A stretch of 64,000 nucleotides of DNA from JBHEBG01 sp046557915 (GTDB taxonomy: Bacteria > Bacteroidota > Bacteroidia > Flavobacteriales > Flavobacteriaceae): assembly GCF_046557915.1 (NCBI RefSeq), contig NZ_JBHEBG010000001.1, positions 248,001-312,000 on the forward strand, given 5' to 3'. Made by a program: the position numbers and the translations under genes. Positions within the stretch are counted from its first letter, which is position 1, and every line of letters begins with the position of its first letter. Shown piece by piece: positions 40,059 to 48,929 of the stretch. The notes beneath the pieces are model-generated. The model had not been told where the DNA came from and ran no database searches. It saw only the letters and a list, made by a program, of their open reading frames with translations.

Positions 40059-40107
40059 AAATTAAAATAGAAGCCGTATTTTAGAGGCAACATTAATAAA
40101 TTGAAAA

Positions 40108-40536
40108 ATGAGAAAAAACATAGTTTTACTTCTTGTCACCACCATAATACTTTCCGTTTCTTGTAAAGATGATGGCGAGAAGGCTTCACAGATGCAACAG
40201 GTAATGGCTATCCATGATGAGGTAATGCCTAAAATGGGAACGCTTGGCAAACTTGTAGCTGAGCTAAAGGGTAAAAAAGATACTACCGCTACCGGTCTTA
40301 AATATGCGGAAGCCATGTCTGACCTACAACAGTCCCATACCTCCATGATGGCATGGATGCAAGGTTTTGGCACTAGGTTTAGCTCCGACGAGATTATGAA
40401 CGGAAAGGCACTGACCGAAGAAAAACAAAAATGGTTGGATGAAGAAGAGGTAAAGGTAAAGGCCTTGAGAGATCAAATCAATACTAGTATAAGTAAGGCC
40501 GAAAAACTTTTGGCACAGGATAAACAAAGTAAATAG
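40108..40536 (+). CDS. Met-rich lipoprotein, function unknown
   Basis: The 142-residue product has a lipoprotein signal (IILSVSC, Cys about 19) and a helical, charged mature part with several Met/His residues (MQQVMAIHDEVMPKMG, HTSMMAWMQGF). It is the third gene of the + strand group after the Cys-motif protein and the barrel protein. In flavobacteria similar lipoproteins are loosely annotated as inclusion-protein-like. Together the three look like an envelope metal-handling group. Confidence 0.65.
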   Translation: MRKNIVLLLVTTIILSVSCKDDGEKASQMQQVMAIHDEVMPKMGTLGKLVAELKGKKDTTATGLKYAEAMSDLQQSHTSMMAWMQGFGTRFSSDEIMNGKALTEEKQKWLDEEEVKVKALRDQINTSISKAEKLLAQDKQSK

Positions 40537-40586
40537 GCTACCACCTCCGTGTTAAAGGCCTGTTCAAAACCAACCTCTTTGATGCC

Positions 40587-41156
40587 TTAAGGCTTGGTAT
40601 TTTCTTTCCAGCGCAATGTTTCCATTATTCTTCGGATATCTCTCTGAAGATAAACCGCGGCCGGATAAATGGAATCATAATTTGGTTTGGCATAAAAATA
40701 AAGCGACCCGGTAACAAAATGGCTGATGCTATCGGTGAGGTAGAATTGAGATTGAGAAGCTGCATTGCCAGTAACCTCATAAAGCATACCGTATACTTTA
40801 TCTTCCTCATTTACAAAAGGCTGTTCTAAAATACCATCGGCCTTTACCGCATGTTCGTAAGACAACCTTTGGGCATCGGATAATAATTTTTCCAGGTTGT
40901 TATTTACAGTTTTATACGTAATAAAAATAGACCCGTTCATCATTGGGTAATCTAAAGTAAGGGATTGACCGTTCTTGGATTTTAAACTAGACAATTGGTT
41001 CCGGACAAACCTGTAGTCTTCCATCTCCAACGGGCCTTCTTTAGGGTGCTCATATTCCAATCGTAATTGTGCTTTGGGCTTGGGCAAAGTTTCTTCCTTG
41101 CAACTCAATACTATCATGGTAAACGTAAGTACACTAAGAATAACTTTATTACGCAT
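40587..41156 (-). CDS. gldD: Gliding motility lipoprotein GldD
   Basis: GldD is required for gliding and for the type 9 secretion pathway in flavobacteria. The 189-residue protein has a lipoprotein signal (IVLSC, Cys 19) and the family segments YRFVRNQLSSLKSKNGQSLTLDYPMMNGSIFITYK and ITGSLYFYA-type region (FVTGSLYFYAKPNYDSIYPAAVYLQRD). It overlaps gldE by 8 bp; the mutY-ssb-gldE-gldD order is a known conserved block. Confidence 0.95.
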   Translation of the reverse strand: MRNKVILSVLTFTMIVLSCKEETLPKPKAQLRLEYEHPKEGPLEMEDYRFVRNQLSSLKSKNGQSLTLDYPMMNGSIFITYKTVNNNLEKLLSDAQRLSYEHAVKADGILEQPFVNEEDKVYGMLYEVTGNAASQSQFYLTDSISHFVTGSLYFYAKPNYDSIYPAAVYLQRDIRRIMETLRWKENTKP

Positions 41157-42474
41157 TGGGAAGAGTAACTTTTATCTGTTTTAGTCGTTTTTTATCCAGG
41201 CTTTCCACTATAAATCGGTAATCTTTAAATTCTACCTGTTCTCCCCTTTTAGGAAAACTACCGGCAATTTCCAAAACAAATCCGGCTATAGTCTCTGATT
41301 CTCCTTTGTTTTCCTCAAAATCTTCTTCATCTTCAATTTTGACCACGCGATAGAAATCTTTTAAGGCCGTTTTTCCATCAAAAACGTAGTTCTGATCATC
41401 CAGTTTGGAAAATATTAGATCTTCGTCATCAAACTCATCGCTGATATCACCTACTATTTCCTCTATGATATCCTCTAGGGTAACGATGCCCGAAGTACCC
41501 CCATACTCATCAACAACCACGGCAAGATGGTTCTTCTTTTCTTGAAATTCCAAGAGGAGATCATCCAATTTTTTATTCTCAGGGACAAAGTAGGGCTCCC
41601 GTATAAGCTTTGTCCAGGTAAACGTTTTCCTATCAATGTAAGGCAACAGATCCTTTACATAAAGTACTCCTAGCACATTGTCCTTATTATCGGAAAAAAC
41701 AGGTATGCGCGAATATCCATTCCGTTTTATTTCTTCCAATACTTCAGGAAATTTCATTTCCTCGGACAGCGCAAAAATATCTATCCTCGGGCGCATTACT
41801 TGCTTGGTATCCGTATTACCAAACGATACAATACCCTCCAAGATTTTTTGCTCTTCCTTAGTAGTGTCTCCTTCAGAGGTCAATTCCAAGGCCTGGGATA
41901 AATGATCTACACTAAGATTGGATTTTTGTTTCCCCAATTTATCATATAGAAAAAGAGTGCCAGAACGCATGGGAGAACTCAATGGTGTAAAAATAAAATC
42001 CAATGCTTTAAGGGGGTAGGCCATAAAATGCGCAAAGCTTATTCTGTTTCTGTTTGCATATATCTTTGGTAAGATCTCCCCAAACATTAGGATCAAAAAA
42101 GTAGCAACAATTACTTCCAACAAAAAACGTACAGAAACAATCTCTAAAAACACATAATTGATATTGGTGAATACGGTATCCCCAATGGCACTGAAAAGTA
42201 GCACTATACCAATGTTAATTGCGTTGTTGGCAATTAATATTGTGGCAAGGAGTTTTTTCGGTTTGCTGAGCAAATCACCTACAATCTTCCCTTTGGATGT
42301 CTTTTCTTCTTCAATTTGATTGACATCCGTAGGCGAGAGACCAAAAAAAGCCACTTCTGCCCCAGAGATAAGGGCAGAACACCCAAGTAGTACAAGCATT
42401 ATGGCAACCTTCAAAGCAAAGGTACTATCAACAGCCATTAAACTTGGAATTAAACTAAGGCGTTCAGGATCCAA
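41149..42474 (-). CDS. gldE: Gliding motility-associated membrane protein GldE (CNNM/CBS family)
   Basis: The 441-residue protein has an N-terminal DUF21 membrane domain (about four helices over residues 20-165, with SALISGAEVAFFGLSPTDV), two CBS domains (about 210-330, including NGYSRIPVFSDNKDNVLGVLYVKDLL and LAVVVDEYGGTSGIVTLEDIIEEIVGDI) and a C-terminal CorC/HlyC-type domain. It stabilises or assists GldD in gliding motility. It is next to ssb (25-bp gap) and overlaps gldD. Confidence 0.95.
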   Translation of the reverse strand: MDPERLSLIPSLMAVDSTFALKVAIMLVLLGCSALISGAEVAFFGLSPTDVNQIEEEKTSKGKIVGDLLSKPKKLLATILIANNAINIGIVLLFSAIGDTVFTNINYVFLEIVSVRFLLEVIVATFLILMFGEILPKIYANRNRISFAHFMAYPLKALDFIFTPLSSPMRSGTLFLYDKLGKQKSNLSVDHLSQALELTSEGDTTKEEQKILEGIVSFGNTDTKQVMRPRIDIFALSEEMKFPEVLEEIKRNGYSRIPVFSDNKDNVLGVLYVKDLLPYIDRKTFTWTKLIREPYFVPENKKLDDLLLEFQEKKNHLAVVVDEYGGTSGIVTLEDIIEEIVGDISDEFDDEDLIFSKLDDQNYVFDGKTALKDFYRVVKIEDEEDFEENKGESETIAGFVLEIAGSFPKRGEQVEFKDYRFIVESLDKKRLKQIKVTLPNA

Positions 42475-42499
42475 TAGTTAGAATTTAATTTAGGTTTGT

Positions 42500-42970
42500 T
42501 TAGAATGGCAAATCATCATCCTGTCCGGGTTCCTCTGCTGCCGGGGCAGCCTCCTTTGGTACGTTGCTAGCGGTTGTGGGTGTATTCTGCTGAGCCGCTG
42601 GTGCACTTGTTTGGGCATTGGCCATACTTTCTTTTTTGGTGGAAAGAAAAGTAAATTCTTGCACATGTACTTCGGTGGTATAACGGGTATTGCCGTCTTC
42701 CCCTTGCCATTGCCTGTTTTTCAAACGTCCTTCCACGTAAATCTTATCCCCTTTACTTAGGTATTTTTCGCAAATTTCAGCGGCTTTGTTTCTAACTACT
42801 ATATTGTGCCAATCCGTATTGCTAACCTTTTCCCCTGTTTGCTTATTGGTATAGGTTTCGTTGGTGGCCAATGGAAAGCGTGCTATACAGTTACCTCCTT
42901 CAAAATAGTGTATTTTAACCTCATCACCCAGATGCCCTATCAGCATCACTTTGTTCAATGTACCGCTCAT
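42500..42970 (-). CDS. ssb: Single-stranded DNA-binding protein
   Basis: The 156-residue protein has an N-terminal OB fold (NKVMLIGHLGDEVKIHYFEGGNCIARFPLATNE, WHNIVVRNKAAEICEKYL), a Gln/Ala/Pro-rich linker and the acidic tip GQDDDLPF that recruits repair and replication partners. It lies between mutY and gldE, and would be the main SSB of the cell. Confidence 0.96.
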   Translation of the reverse strand: MSGTLNKVMLIGHLGDEVKIHYFEGGNCIARFPLATNETYTNKQTGEKVSNTDWHNIVVRNKAAEICEKYLSKGDKIYVEGRLKNRQWQGEDGNTRYTTEVHVQEFTFLSTKKESMANAQTSAPAAQQNTPTTASNVPKEAAPAAEEPGQDDDLPF

Positions 42971-42994
42971 ATCTTTAATATTACATCAAAAGTA

Positions 42995-44044
42995 CTAAAT
43001 TTTAAATGTATTTATAAAATCTGCTATTAAAACAGGTACTGGATATTTGTTGATTTCCTTCAAAGCGACCCCAGCTTCAAAAACCGTGTTGGTTTTAACG
43101 ATCCAAAACTTAGTATAAAGATGTTGATGAGATAATTTATGAACAATTTGTTCATCTTTATATTGATAGACCAGCGGCTTGTCAGTGAGTTTAAGTGTGT
43201 TTTTTAGATTGGCTTCCACTTCTTCCAGACCAATCTCGGTATCGGATTCCATAAGTGGAAATTCGAAAAGGTTTTCCCAGATACCCTTTCCCTTTCTTTG
43301 GATCATCAAGGTGGTTGGGGCAGTGTTCGGTTCCGTACTGATTGGCACCAAGTAATTGAAAAAGCGCTTTTTTACCTTGGTCTTACCAAGTTTAATAGGA
43401 AGTTCTTGTATACGGCCTTGTTGTAATGCCTTGCAACTATCACTTAAAGGACAATCTCCACATTTGGGTTTCTTTGGGGTACATTGTATGGCCCCAAATT
43501 CCATGATTCCCTGATTGTAATCGCGGATATGTTCTTCATTCATAACCTCCCTGGCCAAGGATTTAAAATATTTGATCCCTTTACCGCTGTTAATAGGTAG
43601 GGATACCTCAAAATATCTTGCCAACACCCTATAGACATTACCATCTACCACGGGATGAGGTTCGTTAAAACAAATAGAGGCAATAGCACTTGCGGTATAG
43701 TCCCCTATCCCTTTTAGCTTAATAAGCTCGCTATAATTATTTGGAAATTGACCTTCGTATTGATCTACAACTGTCTTGGCAGTAGCATGTAAATTTCTTG
43801 CTCTGGAATAATATCCAAGTCCTTGCCATAGCTTTAAAACTTTTTCCTCCCTGGCCTGGGCCAAGTGGTTTACCGTAGGAAAGTTTTCTACAAACCGCAA
43901 ATAGTAAGGAATGCCTTGGGCCACCCTAGTCTGCTGCAACATTATTTCCGAAAGCCAAATCTTGTAGGGGTCTTTGGTTCCCCGCCATGGTAAATTTCTT
44001 TTGTTTTCGGAATACCAAAGAAGAATTTTTTTAGAAAAGGACAT
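42995..44044 (-). CDS. mutY: A/G-specific adenine glycosylase
   Basis: MutY removes adenine mispaired with 8-oxoguanine. Starting at ATG 44044 (MSFSKKILLWYSENKRNLPW) it has about 349 residues with the catalytic segment IWLSEIMLQQTRV, the HhH motif with LKGIGDYTASAIASICF (catalytic Asp), a four-cysteine Fe-S loop (CTPKKPKCGDCPLSDSC) and a C-terminal NUDIX-like domain. An upstream ATG at 44065 adds an atypical N-terminus. It is divergent from the HU gene. Confidence 0.96.
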   Translation of the reverse strand: MSFSKKILLWYSENKRNLPWRGTKDPYKIWLSEIMLQQTRVAQGIPYYLRFVENFPTVNHLAQAREEKVLKLWQGLGYYSRARNLHATAKTVVDQYEGQFPNNYSELIKLKGIGDYTASAIASICFNEPHPVVDGNVYRVLARYFEVSLPINSGKGIKYFKSLAREVMNEEHIRDYNQGIMEFGAIQCTPKKPKCGDCPLSDSCKALQQGRIQELPIKLGKTKVKKRFFNYLVPISTEPNTAPTTLMIQRKGKGIWENLFEFPLMESDTEIGLEEVEANLKNTLKLTDKPLVYQYKDEQIVHKLSHQHLYTKFWIVKTNTVFEAGVALKEINKYPVPVLIADFINTFKI

Positions 44045-44124
44045 CACAGGTATACAAAAGACCAAAAGTAGTAGTTTATATACTTAAAATTAGTTCTTTA
44101 GATAGAAAGATTGAATTAAATTTA

Positions 44125-44132
44125 TATATTTG
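44125..44132 (+). promoter_or_regulatory. Putative -7 element (TATATTTG) of the HU gene
   Basis: TATATTTG fits the Bacteroidota -7 consensus, 38 bp before the HU ATG at 44170. Confidence 0.5.
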
Positions 44133-44169
44133 CAAGCCAAAAAAACAAACTGAAAATATATATTTTAAA

Positions 44170-44460
44170 ATGACGAAAGCAGATATTGTAACGAGAATTT
44201 CGGAAAAATTAGGAATTGAAAAAGGAGATGTACAAGCCACTGTTGAATCCTTTATGGAGGAAGTAAAGTCCTCATTGGAAAACGGAGATAACGTTTATTT
44301 AAGGGGCTTTGGTAGCTTCATTATTAAAACCAGAGCGGAGAAAACGGGAAGAAATATCTCGAAAAACACTACAATAAAAATACCTGCACACAACATTCCG
44401 GCATTTAAACCCGCCAAAGTTTTTGTAGAAGGCGTAAAAAGCAACGTACAAGTAAAGTAA
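44170..44460 (+). CDS. HU/IHF-family DNA-binding protein
   Basis: The 96-residue basic protein has the HU fold: MTKADIVTRISEKLGIEKGDVQATVESFMEEVKSSL, the arm region (LRGFGSFIIKTRAEKTGRNISKNTTIKIPAHNIPAFKPAKVF) with the R.GRN..T and P..P segments. It bends and compacts DNA. It is upstream of the ribosomal-type microprotein and RNase G genes, as usual in flavobacteria. Confidence 0.96.
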   Translation: MTKADIVTRISEKLGIEKGDVQATVESFMEEVKSSLENGDNVYLRGFGSFIIKTRAEKTGRNISKNTTIKIPAHNIPAFKPAKVFVEGVKSNVQVK

Positions 44461-44487
44461 AAATATTAATATATAAAGTAAAGTTTT

Positions 44488-44577
44488 ATGCCGAGTGGTA
44501 AAAAAAGAAAAAGACATAAGGTAGCTACCCACAAAAGAAAGAAAAGACGGAGAGCTAACCGACACAAGAAAAAGTAG
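44488..44577 (+). CDS. 29-residue ultra-basic ribosomal-type protein (AURKAIP1/COX24, mS38-like)
   Basis: ATG 44488 to TAG 44575-44577 encodes 29 residues beginning MPSGKKRKRHKVATHKRKKR, almost entirely Lys/Arg/His. This is the short Bacteroidota protein carrying the AURKAIP1/COX24 (mS38-like) domain, thought to be a small-subunit ribosomal protein. It is easily missed because of its length. It sits between HU and RNase G, and its last codons overlap a palindromic terminator. Confidence 0.85.
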   Translation: MPSGKKRKRHKVATHKRKKRRRANRHKKK

Positions 44578-44594
44578 TTTTAAAACTACTTTTT
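44569..44594 (+). terminator. Palindromic terminator overlapping the stop of the ribosomal microprotein
   Basis: AAAAAGTAGTTTT (44569-44581) and AAAACTACTTTTT (44582-44594) form a perfect 26-bp palindrome ending in a T run. The stop codon TAG lies within the left arm. Confidence 0.75.
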
Positions 44595-44716
44595 CATTTT
44601 AAACGTTCATTGACATAGAAATTCCAAAAAAGGATTTCGACGGGTTTATACAACCTGTTATACATATTGTTTAATCAGTTCGTGCCAGTATTGGCTACGA
44701 ACTTAAATTGATTCAG

Positions 44717-46264
44717 GTGAATAAAGAATTAATCGTAAGATCTAGTTCCGATGCCGTCGATTTTGCCTTACTTAAAGATGGAAAACTTATAGAATTACAT
44801 AAGGAAGAAGACAATAATGACTTCTCCGTAGGCGATATTTTAATTGCCAAAGTACGGAAACCAGTTACCGGTCTTAACGCGGCCTTTGTAAACGTAGGTT
44901 ATGAGAAAGATGCTTTTCTGCATTATCATGATCTTGGTCCGCAACTGTCCTCAATGTTAAAATTCATAAAAAGAGTCAGTACAGGAAAATTAAAGGATTA
45001 TTCCTTAAAAGACTTCCCATTTGAAAAAGATATTGATAAGCATGGTAGCATAAATGATGTTATCAAAGCCAATCAATCTTTATTAGTGCAAATTGTTAAA
45101 GAACCCATATCCACAAAGGGGCCCCGAATTAGTTCGGAGCTTTCCATAGCCGGGCGTTATCTGGTAATGGTACCTTTTTCCGATCGCGTTTCAGTTTCTC
45201 AAAAAATTGAGAGCAAAGAAGAAAAAGACCGGTTAAAAAGACTTGTAAAGAGTATAAAACCTAAAGGATTTGGTGTTATCATAAGAACAGTTGCCGAAGG
45301 CAAAAAAGTAGCAGAGCTGGACAAAGATTTAGAAAACTTACTGGACAAGTGGTCCGTAATGTGTAAAAAATTGTATAAAGCGCCGCATCCATCCAAAGTT
45401 TTGGTGGAGCTCAATAGAGCCTCCTCCATTTTAAGAGATGTTTTTAATGATACTTTTACCGGTATCCATGTAGATGACGCAACGCTTTTTAACCAGATAA
45501 AAGATTATGTGCAAGAAATTGCACCAGCTAAAGAATCGATTGTAAAATTGTATAATTCTTCGGTCCCAATTTTTGAAAAGTTCGGGATCGAAAGGCAAAT
45601 TAAAACTTCTTTTGGCCGTACGGCTTCCATGAGCAAGGGAGCGTACCTTATTATTGAACATACCGAGGCGTTGCATGTAGTAGATGTAAACAGCGGTAAC
45701 CGTTCTAACAAGGCCAAGAATCAGGAAGACACAGCCTTGGAAGTAAATTTATTGGCTGCCTCCGAAATCGCAAGACAATTACGTTTGCGCGATATGGGAG
45801 GTATTATCGTCATTGATTTTATTGACATGGGCAGGGCCGAACACAGAAGAAAACTGTTTGATCATCTTAGAAACGAGATGAAAGAAGATAGGGCCAAGCA
45901 CAAAATTCTGCCTCCAAGCAAATTTGGACTTATACAAATTACAAGACAAAGGGTAAGACCGGAGATGAATATCAAAACAACAGAGGAAAATCCTACTGGC
46001 AATGGCCAAGAGGTAGAAGCCCCAATTGTTCTGGTAGACAAGATCAATTCAGATCTTGAAAAATTATTAAAAGGTCCGGCAGCCGACAATGGCATAATTC
46101 TAAACATACATCCGTTCATTGCGGCATACCTTACAAAAGGTTTTCCATCCATGCGTTCCAAATGGTTTTTGGAACACAAAAAATGGGTGAAAATACAACC
46201 AAGGGATGCGTATACGTATCTAGAGTACCGTTTTAAGAACAAAGACGGAAAAACAATTTATTAA
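44717..46264 (+). CDS. rng: Ribonuclease E/G family protein (RNase G)
   Basis: The product (515 residues from the GTG at 44717, MNKELIVRSSS...; an in-frame TTG at 44708 is an alternative) has an S1-like N-terminal domain, the catalytic segments LHVVDVNSGNRS and IVIDFIDMGRAEHRRKL carrying the metal-binding aspartates, and the ILNIHPFIAAYLTKGF region. It would process rRNA ends and decay mRNA. The length matches Bacteroidota RNase G, without the long scaffold tail of RNase E. Confidence 0.95.
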   Translation: MNKELIVRSSSDAVDFALLKDGKLIELHKEEDNNDFSVGDILIAKVRKPVTGLNAAFVNVGYEKDAFLHYHDLGPQLSSMLKFIKRVSTGKLKDYSLKDFPFEKDIDKHGSINDVIKANQSLLVQIVKEPISTKGPRISSELSIAGRYLVMVPFSDRVSVSQKIESKEEKDRLKRLVKSIKPKGFGVIIRTVAEGKKVAELDKDLENLLDKWSVMCKKLYKAPHPSKVLVELNRASSILRDVFNDTFTGIHVDDATLFNQIKDYVQEIAPAKESIVKLYNSSVPIFEKFGIERQIKTSFGRTASMSKGAYLIIEHTEALHVVDVNSGNRSNKAKNQEDTALEVNLLAASEIARQLRLRDMGGIIVIDFIDMGRAEHRRKLFDHLRNEMKEDRAKHKILPPSKFGLIQITRQRVRPEMNIKTTEENPTGNGQEVEAPIVLVDKINSDLEKLLKGPAADNGIILNIHPFIAAYLTKGFPSMRSKWFLEHKKWVKIQPRDAYTYLEYRFKNKDGKTIY

Positions 46265-46270
46265 GAAATT

Positions 46271-46302
46271 AAAGCGACTTCGGCAACGGGGTCGCTTTTT
46301 TG
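46271..46302 (+). terminator. Rho-independent terminator of rng
   Basis: AAAGCGAC (46271-46278) pairs with GTCGCTTT (46291-46298), followed by T's to 46301. It lies directly after the rng stop and about 20 bp before recX. Confidence 0.85.
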
Positions 46303-46320
46303 TTTTATTACCTTTGATCA

Positions 46321-46797
46321 ATGCAAGGGACCACTTCTTATACACTTACCGAAGCGCAAAAAAAAATGGAGCGATACTGTTCTTACCAAGATCGTTGCCA
46401 TATGGAAGTATTGACCAGGTTACGCCAAATGGGTATGATTCCTGAAGCCATCGCCCATATAGTGAACCATCTTATCCAAGAAAACTATTTAAACGAAGAG
46501 CGCTTTTCCAAAAGCTTTGCCAGAGGGAAATTCAAAATTAAAAAATGGGGTAAAATTAGGATTACCGCGGAATTGAAAAAGCGCAATATCTCCAGGTTTA
46601 ATATTACAATTGGATTGAGCGAAATTGATGAAGCGGATTATCTCGATACCTTGGACGCCATTGCTAAAAAAAGATTGGCCAGCTTGTCTAAAATAGATGA
46701 ACAGCTCAAAAGAAGAAAATTGGCCGATTATCTATTCTACCGAGGCTGGGAAAGTCACCTCGTATATGAAAAAATAGCGGAACTATTTCCTAGTTAA
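46321..46797 (+). CDS. recX: Regulatory protein RecX
   Basis: RecX modulates RecA filaments. The 158-residue, mostly helical protein has the RecX repeats: YCSYQDRCHMEVLTRLRQMGMIPEAIAHIVNHLIQENYLNEERFSKSFARGKFKIKKWGKIRI, followed by two further related three-helix units. The length is normal. It converges with the JmjC-like gene with an 8-bp overlap. Confidence 0.92.
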   Translation: MQGTTSYTLTEAQKKMERYCSYQDRCHMEVLTRLRQMGMIPEAIAHIVNHLIQENYLNEERFSKSFARGKFKIKKWGKIRITAELKKRNISRFNITIGLSEIDEADYLDTLDAIAKKRLASLSKIDEQLKRRKLADYLFYRGWESHLVYEKIAELFPS

Positions 46798-47650
46798 AGA
46801 TGGCCTTATGGGTTCTACTTATGGCCTGTTCATTTTTCCAGTCGATCCATCGCTGACCTTTTAAAGAGCGCATAAGACTATCAAAATGCCGCATCACAAA
46901 AACATTGTAAAGGGCTTTCCCCAGATTTATGGGATTGCGGGCTATTGCCCTTAGACTCATTGCAAAACCAGGGGACATGTACTTCATGTGGTGCCAATAG
47001 CCTTCGGGTATATATAATACCTGCCCATGTTCTAAGTGAGTTTTATAACCATTAACCTTTTTTAAGGCAGGCCACTTTTCAAAATCTGGGTTGGAAAAAT
47101 CAATACTTTCATGGGTAATTAAGGCATGGGGTACTTTGTACAAGTACCTATTTTCGGATTGTGAAAAAAGAATACATTCCTTTTTTCCATCAAACTGAAA
47201 ATGAAAAATGTTGGCCAAATCAATGTCATAATGCATAAACGTATACGAATCCGTACCTCCAAAAAACAGCATTGGCAGCCCTTTCATCAATCTAAGGCCA
47301 AAATCCGGATAACTGAAATCTTCCTGTAACTGGGGTATTTCTTTAAGTATATTCCACAGAAAAATACGGTATTTGGTAGGCTCTGTTTTTAAAAGGTCTA
47401 TATAATCTGCCATTTTCATTTTGGCATGCGGTTGGTTAAACCCGTCTTTGTGATCTACATGTCTATCATCATATAGAGGTACGGTAATGTTACCTGCAAC
47501 ATTACGAATGTAATCTAGGTTCCATTTGTTGTAGGCGGGCCAATCTTCAATAAAATTTTCAATTACCACAGGCTTTTGAGGTCTAAAATAGTTCTTAAGG
47601 AACTCCTCTTTGCCAATGGTTTTAACCCTAGGAATATCTTTTAAATTCAA
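46790..47650 (-). CDS. JmjC/cupin-like Fe(II)-dependent oxygenase, function unknown
   Basis: A 286-residue protein with KPVVIENFIEDWPAYNKW and a cupin core in which FMHYDIDLANIFHFQFDGKK (HxD) and GYWHHMKYM (distal His) provide a plausible Fe(II) facial triad. It belongs to the cupin-8/JmjC group, whose members hydroxylate proteins or small molecules. The substrate is unknown. It follows bioB on the same strand after 79 bp and may be read through with it. Confidence 0.8.
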   Translation of the reverse strand: MNLKDIPRVKTIGKEEFLKNYFRPQKPVVIENFIEDWPAYNKWNLDYIRNVAGNITVPLYDDRHVDHKDGFNQPHAKMKMADYIDLLKTEPTKYRIFLWNILKEIPQLQEDFSYPDFGLRLMKGLPMLFFGGTDSYTFMHYDIDLANIFHFQFDGKKECILFSQSENRYLYKVPHALITHESIDFSNPDFEKWPALKKVNGYKTHLEHGQVLYIPEGYWHHMKYMSPGFAMSLRAIARNPINLGKALYNVFVMRHFDSLMRSLKGQRWIDWKNEQAISRTHKAIFN

Positions 47651-47728
47651 GCTAAATCGGTTTACTTAGACCTCAAATTTAAAAAAAACCTGATAAAAAC
47701 TAGCTCTAAAATTTATATAGGGAAAATA

Positions 47729-48823
47729 CTACTTCGTAAGTTTTGCTTGTTGTTTGGCCTGCTCATTGCGATCTATGGTATGCCCAGGTCTGCTCCATTT
47801 GGGCTTTTCTCCCAATGCTTTATATTGGGATTCGTCTGCTTCTACTGTTTTTGGTTGAGCCTCCTTTACAAAGGGTTTTTGTGGAGACAACCCTAATAAC
47901 TTAAACATTTCCATGTCTTCATTAACATCGGGATTGGGAGTTGTCAATAATTTATCCCCGGCAAAAATAGAATTGGCCCCGGCAAAGAAGCACATGGCCT
48001 GCCCTTCTCTGCTCATTTCCGTGCGTCCGGCTGATAATCTTACTTGGGTCTTCGGCATCACAATACGGGTAGTAGCTACCATACGTATCATTTCCCAGAT
48101 AGAAACGGGTTTAATATCTTCCATGGGTGTACCGGTAACGGCAACCAAAGCGTTTATAGGTACGGATTCTGGTTGGGGGTCCAAGGTAGAAAGCGCTACC
48201 AACATCCCCGCACGATCCTCCTCTTTCTCGCCCATACCGATAATCCCACCACTACAAACCGTAACATTGCTTTTACGAACGTTGTCTATAGTATCCAAAC
48301 GGTCTTTAAAGGCCCTTGTAGAAATTACATCTTTATAGTAGTCCTCAGAGGTGTCTAAATTATGATTATACGCATATAGTCCGGCTTCTGCCAAACGTTT
48401 CGCTTGGTTTTCTGTAAGCATCCCCAATGTACAGCATACTTCCATATCCAATTTATTGATGGTTCGTACCATTTCAAGCACTTGGTCAAATTCCTCCCCA
48501 TCTTTTACATTCCGCCATGCTGCACCCATACATACCCTAGAGCTACCAGAGGCCTTTGCTCTAAGTGCCTGGGCCTTAACGTGGGATACTGTCATTAGAT
48601 CATTTCCTTCAATATCCGTATGGTATCTGGCCGCTTGTGGGCAATATCCGCAGTCTTCTGGGCACCCGCCTGTTTTTATGGACAATAAGGTAGACACCTG
48701 TACTGTATTTGGATCGTGATGCAACCTGTGAATGGTAGCCGCATCATAAAGTAGTTCCATTAGGGGCCTGTTATATATATCGAGAATTTCTTGTTTGGTC
48801 CAGTCGTGTCTTGCTGTGCTCAT
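47729..48823 (-). CDS. bioB: Biotin synthase
   Basis: BioB inserts sulfur into dethiobiotin using S-adenosylmethionine. The 364-residue protein has the radical-SAM signature CPEDCGYC (C54, C58, C61) and a second set of cysteines (SSRVCMGAAWR and VCCTLGM) for the [2Fe-2S] cluster. It is the last biosynthetic gene of the biotin group and lies 106 bp after the ketoacyl synthase gene. Confidence 0.97.
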   Translation of the reverse strand: MSTARHDWTKQEILDIYNRPLMELLYDAATIHRLHHDPNTVQVSTLLSIKTGGCPEDCGYCPQAARYHTDIEGNDLMTVSHVKAQALRAKASGSSRVCMGAAWRNVKDGEEFDQVLEMVRTINKLDMEVCCTLGMLTENQAKRLAEAGLYAYNHNLDTSEDYYKDVISTRAFKDRLDTIDNVRKSNVTVCSGGIIGMGEKEEDRAGMLVALSTLDPQPESVPINALVAVTGTPMEDIKPVSIWEMIRMVATTRIVMPKTQVRLSAGRTEMSREGQAMCFFAGANSIFAGDKLLTTPNPDVNEDMEMFKLLGLSPQKPFVKEAQPKTVEADESQYKALGEKPKWSRPGHTIDRNEQAKQQAKLTK

Positions 48824-48929
48824 CAGAATGGGTTATTTCAGGGTCAAAAGTAGCTTATTTAAATCTCAAATCCCAATAAAGAAAACTTCAAGTTTTCAAT
48901 AAGATCCGAGTAAAATTGGCATATAAATC

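Noticed and set aside
43987..44569. Antisense reading frames around the mutY start, HU and ribosomal microprotein
   Set aside because: Repetitive Phe/Leu/Tyr-rich translations arise from AT-rich Lys codons read on the other strand.
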